Shown piece by piece: positions 16,610 through 25,854 of a DNA stretch of 35,835 nt. The DNA is from Vibrio aestivus. Its GTDB lineage: Bacteria > Pseudomonadota > Gammaproteobacteria > Enterobacterales > Vibrionaceae. The notes beneath the pieces are model-generated. The model did not search any database. It saw only the letters and a program-made list of their open reading frames with translations, and was not told where the DNA came from. Position 1 is the stretch's first letter. Each line of letters begins with the position of its first letter. Made by a program: the position numbers and the translations under genes. The DNA lies in the NCBI GenBank assembly GCA_003263845.1, contig JYJN01000115.1:1-35835 (forward strand), written 5' to 3'.

Positions 16610-18208
16610 ATGAAACATAAATTGGCACTGAGCATTTTAGCGCTAGCATGCGGTCAGGCTATCGCAGGAACATCTATTGCAGAGGCATCTAATGTAGAAG
16701 TATCGACTAGCCCAGTAAATACACATCAACAATACCTCGCAGACCTAGAATTTAAAAACGATTACCCAACTGCAACAACAGCAGTGGAACTGCAACAAGA
16801 GTTGGCGTTCCAACGCGCTACACAAGCTTATATGTGGGCATTGCCAGCTGTTAATATGATGGCAATGAAAGAAGGACATGAAGCTGTAATGGGCGGCGAG
16901 GGTTATTTCAAAGTTGGTGTTTATGAAGATCGACTAAAACCTAACACGCTTATCACAACCCCAAACTCTGACGTTATCTATGGTCTTGGTTGGATGAACA
17001 TGAAAGAGCACGGTCCTATGATCATTGAAGCGCCGAAAAAAATGCAGGCTTTGATTGATGACATGTGGCATAACGCACTTGTTGGTCCGAACAACGAACA
17101 AAATGGTCTGCCATTTAAAGGCGACATTGGTCTACCAGGGCCAGACAGAGGTGAGGGCGGCTTGTACCTGATTTTGCCACCGGGTGAAAGTCGAGCAGAT
17201 TATGATGCTGATAAGTACTACATCTATGAATCAAATACTTATGACGTGTTCTTATTCTTGCGCTCTTTCTTTGCTGACGCTTCTAACCTAAAACCAGCGG
17301 TTGATAATCTAGAGCAGATTAAAGTCTACCCACTAAATGGTGAAGCGAAAGAGATGGAGTTCCATCACCTTTCAGAGGTTGAGGGTAATAGTATTGCACC
17401 ACGTGACTGGACTTACTTTGCCATGCTAGACCGTATGATACAAAAAGAAGAGCCGAGTAAAGTTGACCCATACATGAATGGTGTTCTTGCTGCATTAGGA
17501 ATCAAAAAAGGCGTTGAATTCAACCCTTCAGAAGAGCAAAAACAGTTGCTGACTCGCGCGGCTCAGACTGGTTGGAAAATGTCCAAAGAAACCGCAGCGA
17601 ACTTCGATCAAAAGAGTGCCGCAACGACCGGTGATACTATTTTTTGGGAAGATAGCCAATGGGTAGCGCATGCGCTACTCAAAGACAACAATATGTTTGG
17701 TGCTCAGGTTGATACCGAATTTAACGATATCGAGACTGGTCACACTATCGTTGACGCTAAAGCCCATATGTATATCAACCACTATTCGATTTCGAACGGA
17801 ATGATCTCATCGTTTGTGGGTGCTGGTGCAAAATATGCTGGTAGCTATAAGGATAGCGATGGCGACTATTTGAATGGTTCCTGTACTTACAGCCTCACTC
17901 TACCAAAAGACATTCCTGCGAAGTTGTTTTGGTCAGTGACTGCTTATGATGCCGATACTGCAGCAGGTTTAGACGGAACTAATAAATATCCATCGATTGG
18001 TGATCGTGATATGCCAATAAAAAATGCGGACGGCTCAACCACACTTTGGTTTGGCCCTGAGTTGACGCAGGAAATCCCTCAAGCAAACTACATGAACACG
18101 CCAGAGGGTAAGGGTTGGTTTACTCTGATTCGTTTATACGCTCCAGAGCAAGCTTTCTTTGATCGTACATGGCGCCCAGGTAACTTTGTTAATCATGGGT
18201 GTAAATAG
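16610..18208 (+). CDS. Secreted DUF1254/DUF1214 domain protein
   Basis: A 532-residue exported protein. The signal peptide MKHKLALSILALACGQAIAG is followed by a DUF1254 region (about 70-200, with QRATQAYMWALPAVNMMAMK and NSDVIYGLGWMNM) and a C-terminal DUF1214 region (about 400-520, with LPKDIPAKLFWSVTAYDADT and GWFTLIRLYAPEQAFFD). These domains occur together in many bacterial periplasmic proteins of unknown biochemical role. AGAGGTAAG lies upstream of ATG 16610 and a strong terminator follows, so the gene is monocistronic. A divergent LysR gene with a palindrome between suggests inducer-dependent expression. Length is normal and nothing is broken. Confidence 0.85.
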   Translation: MKHKLALSILALACGQAIAGTSIAEASNVEVSTSPVNTHQQYLADLEFKNDYPTATTAVELQQELAFQRATQAYMWALPAVNMMAMKEGHEAVMGGEGYFKVGVYEDRLKPNTLITTPNSDVIYGLGWMNMKEHGPMIIEAPKKMQALIDDMWHNALVGPNNEQNGLPFKGDIGLPGPDRGEGGLYLILPPGESRADYDADKYYIYESNTYDVFLFLRSFFADASNLKPAVDNLEQIKVYPLNGEAKEMEFHHLSEVEGNSIAPRDWTYFAMLDRMIQKEEPSKVDPYMNGVLAALGIKKGVEFNPSEEQKQLLTRAAQTGWKMSKETAANFDQKSAATTGDTIFWEDSQWVAHALLKDNNMFGAQVDTEFNDIETGHTIVDAKAHMYINHYSISNGMISSFVGAGAKYAGSYKDSDGDYLNGSCTYSLTLPKDIPAKLFWSVTAYDADTAAGLDGTNKYPSIGDRDMPIKNADGSTTLWFGPELTQEIPQANYMNTPEGKGWFTLIRLYAPEQAFFDRTWRPGNFVNHGCK

Positions 18209-18252
18209 CGAATAGCTGACGGTTTAACCTTGGTTAATTAAGTGAGTCAATG

Positions 18253-18288
18253 AAAAAAAGCGATACAGGTTGTATCGCTTTTTTTTTC
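18253..18288 (+). terminator. Rho-independent terminator of the DUF1254 gene
   Basis: AAAAAAAGCGATACA, loop GGT, TGTATCGCTTTTTTT: a strong stem with a long T tract, 44 bases after the stop. The A run on the left would also serve the minus strand. Confidence 0.9.
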
Positions 18289-18386
18289 TTTGCGGTTTAA
18301 CGCAGGATTATTCTTTGGAAATAACCGAAACTAAAGCATCTCTAAAACTTCCTGATTTCTACTATTGGATATAGCGGCTATCTACG

Positions 18387-19307
18387 TTAAAAATCATGAG
18401 GCTTAAAGGCGACGAGCGAGCAGTGAATATGCTGTAAAATATTCTCAGCCGTGTTTCCAATTACAACGCCAGATAGGCCGGTTCGCGCACTCGTGCCCAT
18501 AACAAGTACATCGATATCAATATTCGCCACACAGCGAGGAATTTCGATGTCAGCTTCGCCATGTAGGTGATGGATGACATTTTCCCCTTCAATGCCTGAT
18601 TCTTCGATTAGGCGATTTAACTCGGCTAAATGCTCGATTCTCGCGAGTTCTATATTACGATTGAGTTCCTCTTCTGGCACTTTGATCCAAGCTTGGGTGC
18701 TGAGGTAGCTTTCTAGTTGGTATACCCAACAGCCAATGATGTGCAGGCGGCTGTCGCTTGAATCGGCAATGGCTCTAGCATGGCGTAGCAGATCAAGTGC
18801 CATGGCTTTTTTCTCGTTATCGAATGGGTCGACATCTATAGCCACGGCGACTCGGCGTTTTTCGATTGGCTTGTTGTTGGGTTTGTGAAGCCAAACAGGA
18901 CAAGGACACTCGCGCAGTAGCTGCATGTCTAGGGCTTTAAAACCATCTTCACCTTCTGCTATTTCTTCGGCGTCTTTGATGATGATGTCGAACCCATGTT
19001 CGACAACGTGCTTAGAAATACGTGCTGCGGGTTTGTCGCCTGCGGAAACGCGAATTGGGAACTCGATAGGTGCTTGAATGGCCGGATTGTTACGTACCGT
19101 ATCATCGAAGCTGGTTTTAATCGTATTGATGAGCGAGTTTTCGTAGGTTTCGCGGTAGTCCGACATGTGATCCGGTAGAGGAGGGCACGCAATCAAACCT
19201 TCTAAGTTAGCTTGGTTTCGCAGCGTCAGCATGATGGATTGGCCTAATGAATCTTGGTGGGCAGTTAGGCCCTGACTCACGAAAAGGATGTCGTTGAACT
19301 GTTTCAT
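18387..19307 (-). CDS. Tandem-domain universal stress protein (UspE-like)
   Basis: A 306-residue protein with two Usp domains. The N-terminal domain (about 1-150, ending ECPCPVWLHKPN) lacks a clear nucleotide motif. The C-terminal domain (about 155-306) has the G-x2-G-x9-G(S/T/N) type motif in GTSARTGLSGVVIGNTAENI. ATG 19307 was chosen because GGAGG lies just ahead of it; the upstream ATG at 19319 would place that ribosome site inside the gene. Family members bind ATP and help survival under starvation, oxidative or motility-related stress. It is transcribed alone. No regulatory site is obvious in the 248 bases between this gene and the MarR gene. Confidence 0.85.
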   Translation of the reverse strand: MKQFNDILFVSQGLTAHQDSLGQSIMLTLRNQANLEGLIACPPLPDHMSDYRETYENSLINTIKTSFDDTVRNNPAIQAPIEFPIRVSAGDKPAARISKHVVEHGFDIIIKDAEEIAEGEDGFKALDMQLLRECPCPVWLHKPNNKPIEKRRVAVAIDVDPFDNEKKAMALDLLRHARAIADSSDSRLHIIGCWVYQLESYLSTQAWIKVPEEELNRNIELARIEHLAELNRLIEESGIEGENVIHHLHGEADIEIPRCVANIDIDVLVMGTSARTGLSGVVIGNTAENILQHIHCSLVAFKPHDF

Positions 19308-19555
19308 AATAACCTCCATGGCATCCAGCCAAATAGTGTGGAAGACTGACTATCTTAGACACTCAAGCAAATTTGAACTTCTCGCTTAATCAGCCACTTA
19401 GCCCTTGCTAAGTCAATGAATACCCTTTTATATTAATAGATTGTTAACAGCCAAAATCTGACCTTAATCAAAACTCGCTCCGGGTTTTAGGAATTTGGTG
19501 GTTTTTATGATCTGGCACTGCCATCCCATCATTCTGCTTAGGATTTGGCCTTGAA

Positions 19556-20011
19556 CTAAAGCTCTCGATTGTCATCAAGCCAATGCATGAGCTTGTCGAT
19601 TTTCTCATTGGCTGACTGCATTTCCTCAAGAGCCCAGTCTTCGAACGCTTTGATCATGTAGGGCGCGAAGCTTTGATATGCCCCTTGGACTTTTTCTAAC
19701 CCTGCTGGGTTTATCGATACCCATTTCTTGCGTCCGTCGTGCTCGTCTTTTTCGATGTCAATGAACGCCATTTGGTGGAGTTTATTCACGACCTTAGTCA
19801 CACCTGGTTGGTTCATCTGCATGACTTGGGCGAGCTGACTGACCGTTTGTGGCTTGTCGGAATGGCGCATTAAGTGTGTGAGTAGATCGAACTGAGAAGA
19901 GTTCAACCCGTGCTCAGCTAGTTTTTTGCTTAAAAATGTGGTGGTGAGCTGATTAATAATTCCCAATGAAATGAATATCTTATTTGCAGCTTCTATTTTT
20001 TGCTCAGACAT
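19556..20011 (-). CDS. MarR-family transcriptional regulator
   Basis: A 151-residue winged-helix regulator. The DNA-binding part reads GLNSSQFDLLTHLMRHSDKP, TVSQLAQVMQMNQPGVTKVV and KLHQMAFIDIEKDEHDGRKK, with the family wing DEHDGRKKWVSINPAG. It is divergent from an Acg-type nitroreductase gene, and two identical 12-base palindromes lie 20-60 bases ahead of its start. It probably represses both genes and responds to an electrophile, quinone or similar ligand; no obvious redox-switch cysteine is present. ATG 20011 is the clear start. Confidence 0.9.
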   Translation of the reverse strand: MSEQKIEAANKIFISLGIINQLTTTFLSKKLAEHGLNSSQFDLLTHLMRHSDKPQTVSQLAQVMQMNQPGVTKVVNKLHQMAFIDIEKDEHDGRKKWVSINPAGLEKVQGAYQSFAPYMIKAFEDWALEEMQSANEKIDKLMHWLDDNREL

Positions 20012-20030
20012 TAGACGAATAATCCTTGTA

Positions 20031-20072
20031 AATACATTCCATGGAATATATATTTATTCCATGGAATGTATT
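20031..20072. promoter_or_regulatory. Double palindromic MarR operator
   Basis: ATTCCATGGAAT occurs twice, at 20036-20047 and 20056-20067, with centres exactly 20 bases apart, about two helical turns. The block is also one dyad with perfect 18-bp arms (20031-20048 and 20055-20072). It covers the space between the MarR start and the nitroreductase leader, as expected for a two-dimer repressor site. Confidence 0.85.
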
Positions 20073-20101
20073 CTAGCAGATTAACGAGAATGGAGATAGA
20101 G

Positions 20102-21250
20102 ATGAACAGACGTGGCTTTATAAAAATTATGGGTACGGGCGCGGTTGTCGTGGCGGCAACGCCAATGGTGATGGGCCAGTTTTCAAGTGATGAGGTGGCT
20201 GATATTCGTCCGTCTCTTACTCAGCCAAACATTCTGAAAACGTTAATCAGTTATGCGATGCTGTGTCCAAATCCTCACAACAAACAACCTTGGAAAGTGG
20301 AACTGTTAACGGCCAATACGGTGCGTTTGTATGTAGACGAAGAGCGCTTGCTACCAGAAACGGATCCCATCCATCGTCAAATTCACATTGGGCAGGGCAC
20401 CTTCATCGAGAGCATGGTGATTGCCGCTTCCCACTATGGTCTGCGAGGAGAGGTTAACTACTTCCCACTAGGTGAGTACAGCAATACGACTTTAGAAGCG
20501 CTACCGGTTGCCGACATTCAGTTCTTTGATGACACGACGGTTAAGCAAGATCCTTTGTTTTCCCAATTGGTTACGCGTCAATCGAATAAAACGCCGTATC
20601 AGTTGGACAAGCTTTCTGACTCTCAGATCGCTGCTATGTTTGCCTTAACGGATGATACCGATTACGGTCTGAAGCTCGTTGAAGATGACAAGGGCAGATC
20701 AGCTATGGCGGATTACTTAGTCAAAGCGATGGAGATTGAAGAGAGCAACGCAAATCGTAGCTTGGAAACGATTGCCATGTTCCGCTTCAATGATGAAGAA
20801 GTGAAAAAGTATCGTGATGGTTTTGGCCTTGCTCAAAATGGCGTAACCGGTGTTAAGAAAGCCTTGGCGGAAGCTTTCTTTTTAAGCCGAGACAAAGCGG
20901 AAGCCGACCCTGCGGCTTTTGGAAAAGAAGGGGTGAAAAGTGTTAAGAATGTCGTGGCTAACAATCAGCATTACGCAATGCTAATTAGCCCAGATAATAG
21001 CCGAACGACCCAAGTTAAAATTGGCCGCTTATATAATCGCATTAACTTGCTAGCTACTTCACTTGGCATCGCCCAACATCCAATGAGTCAAATACTGCAA
21101 GAATATGACGACATGCTAGAGCTGCAATCATCGTTCAAACTGGACTACAACGTGCCAGAATCTCATACCGTTCAGATGCTGTTCCGACTGGGTGTGGCTT
21201 CAAGTACGCCACCTTCGCCGCGAAGAGCCGTCAACGACATTGTTATATAG
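20102..21250 (+). CDS. Tat-exported Acg-type nitroreductase-family flavoprotein
   Basis: A 382-residue protein of the nitroreductase superfamily, Acg-like branch. ATG 20102 is preferred because GGAGATAGAG precedes it and it begins with a twin-arginine signal (MNRRGFIKIMGTGAVVVAAT); the in-frame ATG at 20066 lies inside the operator. The FMN-binding entry motif is PNPHNKQPWKVELL near residue 60, and a second family segment is QPMSQ-like sequence read here as AQHPMSQILQEYDDML near 330. It probably reduces nitro, quinone or related compounds in the periplasm. Control by the divergent MarR protein through the paired palindromes is very likely. Monocistronic. Confidence 0.82.
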   Translation: MNRRGFIKIMGTGAVVVAATPMVMGQFSSDEVADIRPSLTQPNILKTLISYAMLCPNPHNKQPWKVELLTANTVRLYVDEERLLPETDPIHRQIHIGQGTFIESMVIAASHYGLRGEVNYFPLGEYSNTTLEALPVADIQFFDDTTVKQDPLFSQLVTRQSNKTPYQLDKLSDSQIAAMFALTDDTDYGLKLVEDDKGRSAMADYLVKAMEIEESNANRSLETIAMFRFNDEEVKKYRDGFGLAQNGVTGVKKALAEAFFLSRDKAEADPAAFGKEGVKSVKNVVANNQHYAMLISPDNSRTTQVKIGRLYNRINLLATSLGIAQHPMSQILQEYDDMLELQSSFKLDYNVPESHTVQMLFRLGVASSTPPSPRRAVNDIVI

Positions 21251-21364
21251 CTAGTGTTACACTGGCCGTGTAATATTAGTTCCGAAAATGGCGCATTGTT
21301 TTGTACACTCACGCTATAGTGAAGGGAATTGACTTACCCTTAACGGAATTCACGGCGCATCATC

Positions 21365-22726
21365 ATGATTGATTCATTCTCAAATCTCACTTTCGAACAG
21401 TGCCAACAAGCACGTTTATCGAGAGACCCGCGATTCGACGGCCGATTCTTTATCGCTGTGAAATCTACAGGTATTTTTTGCCGAACGATTTGCCCCGCGA
21501 GAATGCCCAAGGAAGAGAATGTGGAATACTTTGGTGATAAGACGGTTGCGCTCGAGGCAGGTTACCGCCCATGCTTGAGATGTCGGCCAGACAGTGCGCC
21601 ACATTCTTGGGCTTGGAAGGGTGTCGAAACCACGTTCAGTCGCGCTGTTAAATTGATCGACGAAGGCGCATTGAACTATCAATCTTTGCAAGCGCTGTCA
21701 GAGCGCTTAGGGGTAAGCGATCGTTATTTACGAAAGTTGTTTAGCCAGTACCTAGGTATGTCACCCAAGCAGTACTCCTTATACCAACAACTGTTGTTTG
21801 CCAAGCACTTACTACATACCAGCACATTGAGCATTACCGATATTGGCTATGCGGTTGGCTTTCAAAGTACCCGACGTTTTAACGATGCATTTCGTAAACA
21901 ATTAAAAATGAGTCCATCGGACATTCGAAGAAAACGTATGAATGGTGAACGTACTCAGGTCACTCTTAACTACCAAGGCGAGCTGAATTGGGCGCACTTA
22001 ATGAACTTTTATCAAGTGAGAGCCATTGAAGGGTTAGAGTTGGTGGAAGAAGACAGTTACAGCCGAACCGTTGTTATTCAAGGTAAGCAGGCTTGGTTTA
22101 AAGCAACACCAAACGCGAAAGGGCAAATTCTTCTAGCGCTTGAACTTGAAGATATTTCTATTCTTAAGCCTCTGATTACTAATGTTCGTCGGATGCTTGA
22201 TCTCGATGCCAATATCGATGTGATAGAGCAGCACCTGGAAAATGTGGCTCCGGGCATCGTGAAATCTAACGGAATTCGCATCCCTGGCGGTTGGAGCGCT
22301 TGGGAGGCGGGCGTTAGGGCCATCTTAGGTCAGCAGGTGTCGGTGAAAGCCGCCATTGGTCAGCTTAATTTGCTCGTTAAAGAGTTGTCGGGCGATGAGA
22401 AGATTACCTTCCCCACACCACAGCAAGTGGCGGATGCGGATTTGAATTTTCTTCGCATGCCACAAAGCCGAAAAGATACCTTAGCGCGGTTTGCGCAGTT
22501 CAATATTGATAATCCAGAAGCGACCCCCGATGAGTGGCTATCAATCAAAGGCATAGGGCCTTGGACGGTCAATTACGCACTATTGCGTGGACTTTCATTA
22601 CCGAATCACTACTTAGACTCTGATCTTGTCGTGAAGAAATGGCAGCAGCAATACCCGAACTTAAACAAAGCGTCCGCCTCGCCTTGGGGCAGTTACGCGA
22701 CTTTTCATCTATGGAATCACGCATGA
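21365..22726 (+). CDS. Ada N-terminal / AraC HTH / AlkA glycosylase fusion protein
   Basis: A 453-residue DNA alkylation response protein. The N-terminal Ada zinc domain has Cys39, Cys43, Cys70 and Cys73, nearly the same numbers as the methyl-acceptor cluster of E. coli Ada (38, 42, 69, 72). An AraC-type HTH follows (about 90-190, [20 protein letters not shown]). The C-terminal half is AlkA-like: [13 protein letters not shown], the HhH motif [16 protein letters not shown] and the catalytic-type Asp420 in LDSDLVVKK. It should remove alkylated bases and may switch on its own operon when methylated. The stop overlaps the ogt start (ATGA), so repair by base excision and by direct reversal is co-expressed. 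The last ~35 residues are slightly shorter than E. coli AlkA. Confidence 0.9.
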   Translation: MIDSFSNLTFEQCQQARLSRDPRFDGRFFIAVKSTGIFCRTICPARMPKEENVEYFGDKTVALEAGYRPCLRCRPDSAPHSWAWKGVETTFSRAVKLIDEGALNYQSLQALSERLGVSDRYLRKLFSQYLGMSPKQYSLYQQLLFAKHLLHTSTLSITDIGYAVGFQSTRRFNDAFRKQLKMSPSDIRRKRMNGERTQVTLNYQGELNWAHLMNFYQVRAIEGLELVEEDSYSRTVVIQGKQAWFKATPNAKGQILLALELEDISILKPLITNVRRMLDLDANIDVIEQHLENVAPGIVKSNGIRIPGGWSAWEAGVRAILGQQVSVKAAIGQLNLLVKELSGDEKITFPTPQQVADADLNFLRMPQSRKDTLARFAQFNIDNPEATPDEWLSIKGIGPWTVNYALLRGLSLPNHYLDSDLVVKKWQQQYPNLNKASASPWGSYATFHLWNHA

Positions 22727-23196
22727 AGTACTACAGCATAATCCCAAGTGAACTGGGAGAGATCACCATTCAAGCCAGCGATAAGGGTGTGACCGGAATT
22801 TGGTTTGAAACTTATACTACAAAGCCGGATGAATTGGGTATACGAAAGGATGAACATCACGTATTGGTTGAGGCAACAAAGCAGCTTAAAGCCTATTTTG
22901 CCAAGGAGCGTCAGGATTTTGATTTGCCCCTTGATCTCAATGGCACAGAGTTCCAAAACCAAGTTTGGCAGGCGTTAACTCTTATTCCTTACGGAGAAAC
23001 GTGGACTTATAAGCAACTGGCTGAGCTGATCAATAGGCCGCATGCAGTGAGAGCCGTAGGAACAGCTAATGGCAAAAACCCGATTTCTATCGTTGTACCT
23101 TGTCACCGTGTAATCGGAGCAAACGGAAAGCTGACCGGTTACGCAGGTGGCGTTGAGCGCAAAGAGGTATTGTTGAATTTGGAGAAGGGTAAGTAG
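22723..23196 (+). CDS. ogt: Methylated-DNA-protein-cysteine methyltransferase
   Basis: A 157-residue O6-alkylguanine-DNA alkyltransferase. ATG 22723 is chosen because it overlaps the upstream stop in an ATGA junction; a longer in-frame reading from 22639 would only copy part of the glycosylase gene in another frame. The acceptor motif [18 protein letters not shown] places the active Cys at about 127, and [20 protein letters not shown] and [16 protein letters not shown] are family signatures. It transfers O6-methyl groups from guanine to itself in a suicide reaction. It lacks the Ada domain, which is carried by the preceding protein instead. Confidence 0.92.
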   Translation: MKYYSIIPSELGEITIQASDKGVTGIWFETYTTKPDELGIRKDEHHVLVEATKQLKAYFAKERQDFDLPLDLNGTEFQNQVWQALTLIPYGETWTYKQLAELINRPHAVRAVGTANGKNPISIVVPCHRVIGANGKLTGYAGGVERKEVLLNLEKGK

Positions 23197-23372
23197 AACA
23201 AAGAACTTAGGCAGTATGTAATTTTTACCTAAGTGTACGAATACTATTCATTATCTTGTCGTTATGATGACTTGATTGGTCTTGGTTCATGGACAATCTT
23301 TGGTGTGTGTCGGACGGGCGTGAGCTTCGTCTGATGTTTAAATCCTAAATATTGAATCGAGTACCGAAACAA

Positions 23373-23798
23373 ATGAGAATTCAAACCCTATCGATTGCTG
23401 CTTGTTGTGCAATGCTCCTTGCTGGCTGTGCTTCTAGTACCTCTATTGATTCTGGAAAAACGAGGACTTATGCCACTTCGCACGAACTAGTTGGTCAAGC
23501 TTCTTGGTATGGTAGTAAGTATCATGGCAGGCTAACCGCAAGTGGCGAACGTTACAATATGAGAGCGTATACTGCCGCTCATAAAACCCTTCCTTTCGGC
23601 ACGATAGTGCGCGTAACCAATACTCAAAACAACAAATCGGTTGATGTAAAAATCAACGACCGAGGTCCATTTGTCAAAGGACGCGTGATTGATTTATCAC
23701 GTAAGTCATTTGACAAAATTGGCGATATTAAAGGTGGTCTGGTACCTGTAAGGATTGAAATCGTCGATGACAGCAATACTTTTAGGTACAAACACTAA
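23373..23798 (+). CDS. RlpA-like septal ring lipoprotein, DPBB domain only
   Basis: A 141-residue lipoprotein. ATG 23373 gives a signal peptide with a lipobox ([13 protein letters not shown]), so the acylated Cys is about residue 19. The rest is a double-psi beta-barrel domain: [40 protein letters not shown], and [19 protein letters not shown], which include the family's catalytic Asp and His positions. RlpA proteins cleave denuded glycan strands at the septum. There is no C-terminal SPOR domain, so this is a short paralogue rather than canonical RlpA. It is probably monocistronic, with a 176-base leader after ogt in which no site was recognised. Confidence 0.85.
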   Translation: MRIQTLSIAACCAMLLAGCASSTSIDSGKTRTYATSHELVGQASWYGSKYHGRLTASGERYNMRAYTAAHKTLPFGTIVRVTNTQNNKSVDVKINDRGPFVKGRVIDLSRKSFDKIGDIKGGLVPVRIEIVDDSNTFRYKH

Positions 23799-23849
23799 AG
23801 CGTAACCTAGGACATAGCGACCACTGTAAATTTTATTGAAATTAAGCTG

Positions 23850-23880
23850 TTGACTCTCCTATACGGAGGGTTTAAGGTAT
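23850..23880 (+). promoter_or_regulatory. MerR-type promoter upstream of the SDR gene
   Basis: TTGACT at 23850-23855 is followed by CTCCTATACGGAG (23856-23868) and TAAGGT (23873-23878), the same -35/-10 pair as the classical mer promoter. The spacer is 17 bases rather than the usual 19-20, and the dyad lacks one G that would make it the perfect CTCCGTATACGGAG. A lost base in this error-prone assembly is plausible. The adjacent MerR-family protein is the natural activator. Confidence 0.55.
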
Positions 23881-23913
23881 TACCTCATTCAAGAGTTAAT
23901 GAGGACAAATATT

Positions 23914-24689
23914 ATGAAAACAGCTTTCATCAGTGGTGCAACTTCGGGTATTGGTTATGAGTTTGCTAAACAGTTAGCAGGGCAAGGGTATGCACTCGTT
24001 CTTCACGGTCGTAATCAAGATGTACTAGCACAACTTGAGCAAGAGTTGCCAAATGTTAGGCAAACCCTAAAAGCAGATCTGAGCGATCCGGAGCAGCTTG
24101 ATACGCTAATTAGTCAACTCGATGGATTGGATGGCAAGATTGATGTTGCGGTGAACAATGCAGGTTTCGGTTTGTATGGTGATCATCTATCGCTCAGTGA
24201 AGTCGACATCAACGCATGATTCATCTCAACATCGTTGCAACCACGCGCTTGAGTCGTTACTTTGCGCAAAGAATGGTAGAGCAAAAATCGGGTCATATTT
24301 TGAATGTGGCGTCCACCGCCGCTTATCAACCACAGCCGTATTTAGCCGCTTATGCTGCTAGTAAGGCGTATGTGGCGAACTTTACCGAAGCCCTAAAAAT
24401 GGAGCTTAAGTCCTCGAATGTGTTTGTGACTTGTTTGTCACCAGGCCGAACTGATACTGGGTTCTTTCATTTTGAAGGTGGAGAAGATCAAGCATCAGAA
24501 GAGGGCGTTTTCTCGAAAAAGTACCGAGCTAGCCCGGCCACGGTGGCAAATAAAGGACTGAAAGCACTGTTTCGCGGAAAGAATCGAGAGATTCCATTTC
24601 TAGAAAACAAAATGTACGTGTTCCTCAATCGTATATTGTCTAGAACGAGTGTCGTTAACTTCTACTATAAAGCGATGAAAAGTGCTTAG
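23914..24689 (+). CDS. Short-chain dehydrogenase/reductase (one frameshift)
   Basis: NAD(P)-dependent SDR of about 258 residues after correction. ATG 23914 has GAGG upstream. The coenzyme motif SGATSGIG lies near residue 6, NNAG near 84, the Ser of NVASTAAY near 130, and YAASK as the catalytic Tyr-x3-Lys. The frame breaks at about 24216; adding one A in ACGCATG gives SLSEVDINAMIHLNIVATTR and reads to the stop at 24689. The substrate is unknown. Its 3' end overlaps by 4 bases the end of the convergent MerR gene, and its promoter has MerR-type layout, so the pair forms a regulator/target unit. Confidence 0.85.
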
Positions 24690-25069
24690 TCAGTGGCCTC
24701 TAACGATTCCAGCAAGCAGGCGTTGTAATGGGCAACGCTTTGCTCTAGCTCAGTTAACCCTTTAAGTTTTTCTTTGATGGTTTCTTGCTGAGCTAGCAAC
24801 ACGATGCGTTTCTTTTCTATTTCTTGGACTAATAGATCCATTGGTACTATGCCTTTTTCTGTTTTGGCTTTAGCGATAGCTTTGAGTTCAGCTAGGCTAA
24901 ACCCAAGACGTTTGGCTAGCTGTATCATGTTCAGAACATCGACAAAACTGTTGTCGTAGATTCGGTATTTCTCTTTCCTTAAAGGTGTCTTAATGAGTCC
25001 AATTTCTTCGTAATGGCGAATGGCTTTCACGCTCACGCCCGTTATTTTGGATAGTTCGCCGATGTACAT
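24686..25069 (-). CDS. MerR-family transcriptional regulator
   Basis: A 127-residue regulator. ATG 25069 is preferred over 25081 because GGAG sits seven bases ahead of it. The N-terminal HTH reads MYIGELSKITGVSVKAIRHY, then EEIGLIKTPLRKEKYRIYDN, followed by a long coiled-coil helix (EIEKKRIVLLAQQETIKEKL). The C terminus has a single Cys (NACLLE), so the CxC-type metal site of CueR or ZntR is absent and the inducer is probably not a metal. It is convergent with the SDR gene, an unusual arrangement because MerR genes usually diverge from their targets. Confidence 0.87.
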   Translation of the reverse strand: MYIGELSKITGVSVKAIRHYEEIGLIKTPLRKEKYRIYDNSFVDVLNMIQLAKRLGFSLAELKAIAKAKTEKGIVPMDLLVQEIEKKRIVLLAQQETIKEKLKGLTELEQSVAHYNACLLESLEATD

Positions 25070-25641
25070 AATTGACTCCATAACAAAGGGAGTTATTGTT
25101 AGTCAGATTGGATCTCAAGCAAAGTGTCAATTATTGGAATTGGGGTATTTGGGCTCGGTGTACACTTAAAAAGTGCATTGGGCAATTGCTAGGCAAAGTG
25201 GGAAAGGTGGAATTGTGACTCCCAAAGCTTTCTCTGGTTTCTTGCTCTACAAGAATCTGTTCAATATTTAATATTCACTATAGTTTGAGATGAAAACTGC
25301 CCAAAATCGTACCTTTGGAACTGATTATTTTCCCTGTGTTTTTCGATTCACAAAATGAAAAATTAAGAGTACGACAGTTAGTGTTTATTCGCGGAAGTAT
25401 ATGGCGCTTTAGTACGTCTGAGTTTAATTGATTTATATCGGCGGACCAAGATGAGTCGTTATGGATGAGGTGGTAATTAATTGAATACAACTATTGTTTA
25501 TCTCGCTGTGACTTTTGTTCACGTAAAACATAATACCAGTATGTTTTCTTATTATTTTTTCTGTTCATATTACTCCATGATTAGGTGTAAAAGTTGAGAG
25601 TTCGCTATAACTAGGAAGTGTGCCAACTCTCAGCATAATGA
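25070..25641. other. 572-base stretch with no supported gene
   Basis: AT-rich region between the MerR and cold-shock genes. A minus-strand open frame at 25278-25490 starts with TTG, has no ribosome site and no recognisable content, and is not accepted. It presumably holds the MerR promoter and the 3' end of the cold-shock transcript; a loose inverted repeat TGAGAGTT/AACTCTCA (25595-25632, 22-base loop) may belong to the latter. Confidence 0.4.
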
Positions 25642-25854
25642 TTAAGCGACTGTTACGTCAGTTGCTTGCGGGCCTTTGCCGCCTTGCTCAACGTTGAACG
25701 ACACTTTCTGACCTTCAGCAAGGGTTTTGAAACCATCGCTTACGATAGAGCGGAAGTGAACAAACAGGTCAGAACCACCATTGTCAGGAGTGATAAAGCC
25801 AAAGCCTTTTGTTTCGTTAAACCATTTTACTGAGCCAGTTACTTTACTAGACAT
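25642..25854 (-). CDS. CspA-family cold-shock protein
   Basis: A 70-residue single cold-shock domain. RNP1 is KGFGFITP and RNP2 is DLFVHF, with the usual flanking [20 protein letters not shown] and [20 protein letters not shown]. It binds single-stranded RNA or DNA and melts RNA structure during cold or in growth transitions. A long leader (about 150 bases to a putative promoter) is typical of cspA-type genes, whose mRNA leader is thermoregulated. Monocistronic. Which Csp paralogue it represents cannot be told from this alone. Confidence 0.93.
   Translation of the reverse strand: MSSKVTGSVKWFNETKGFGFITPDNGGSDLFVHFRSIVSDGFKTLAEGQKVSFNVEQGGKGPQATDVTVA

Noticed and set aside
25278..25490. 70-residue minus-strand open frame
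   Set aside because: Starts at TTG, has no ribosome site, no family resemblance and sits in AT-rich spacer.
25595..25632. Inverted repeat TGAGAGTT/AACTCTCA after the cold-shock gene as terminator
   Set aside because: Short stem with a 22-base loop and no convincing T tract on the minus strand; kept only as a remark.
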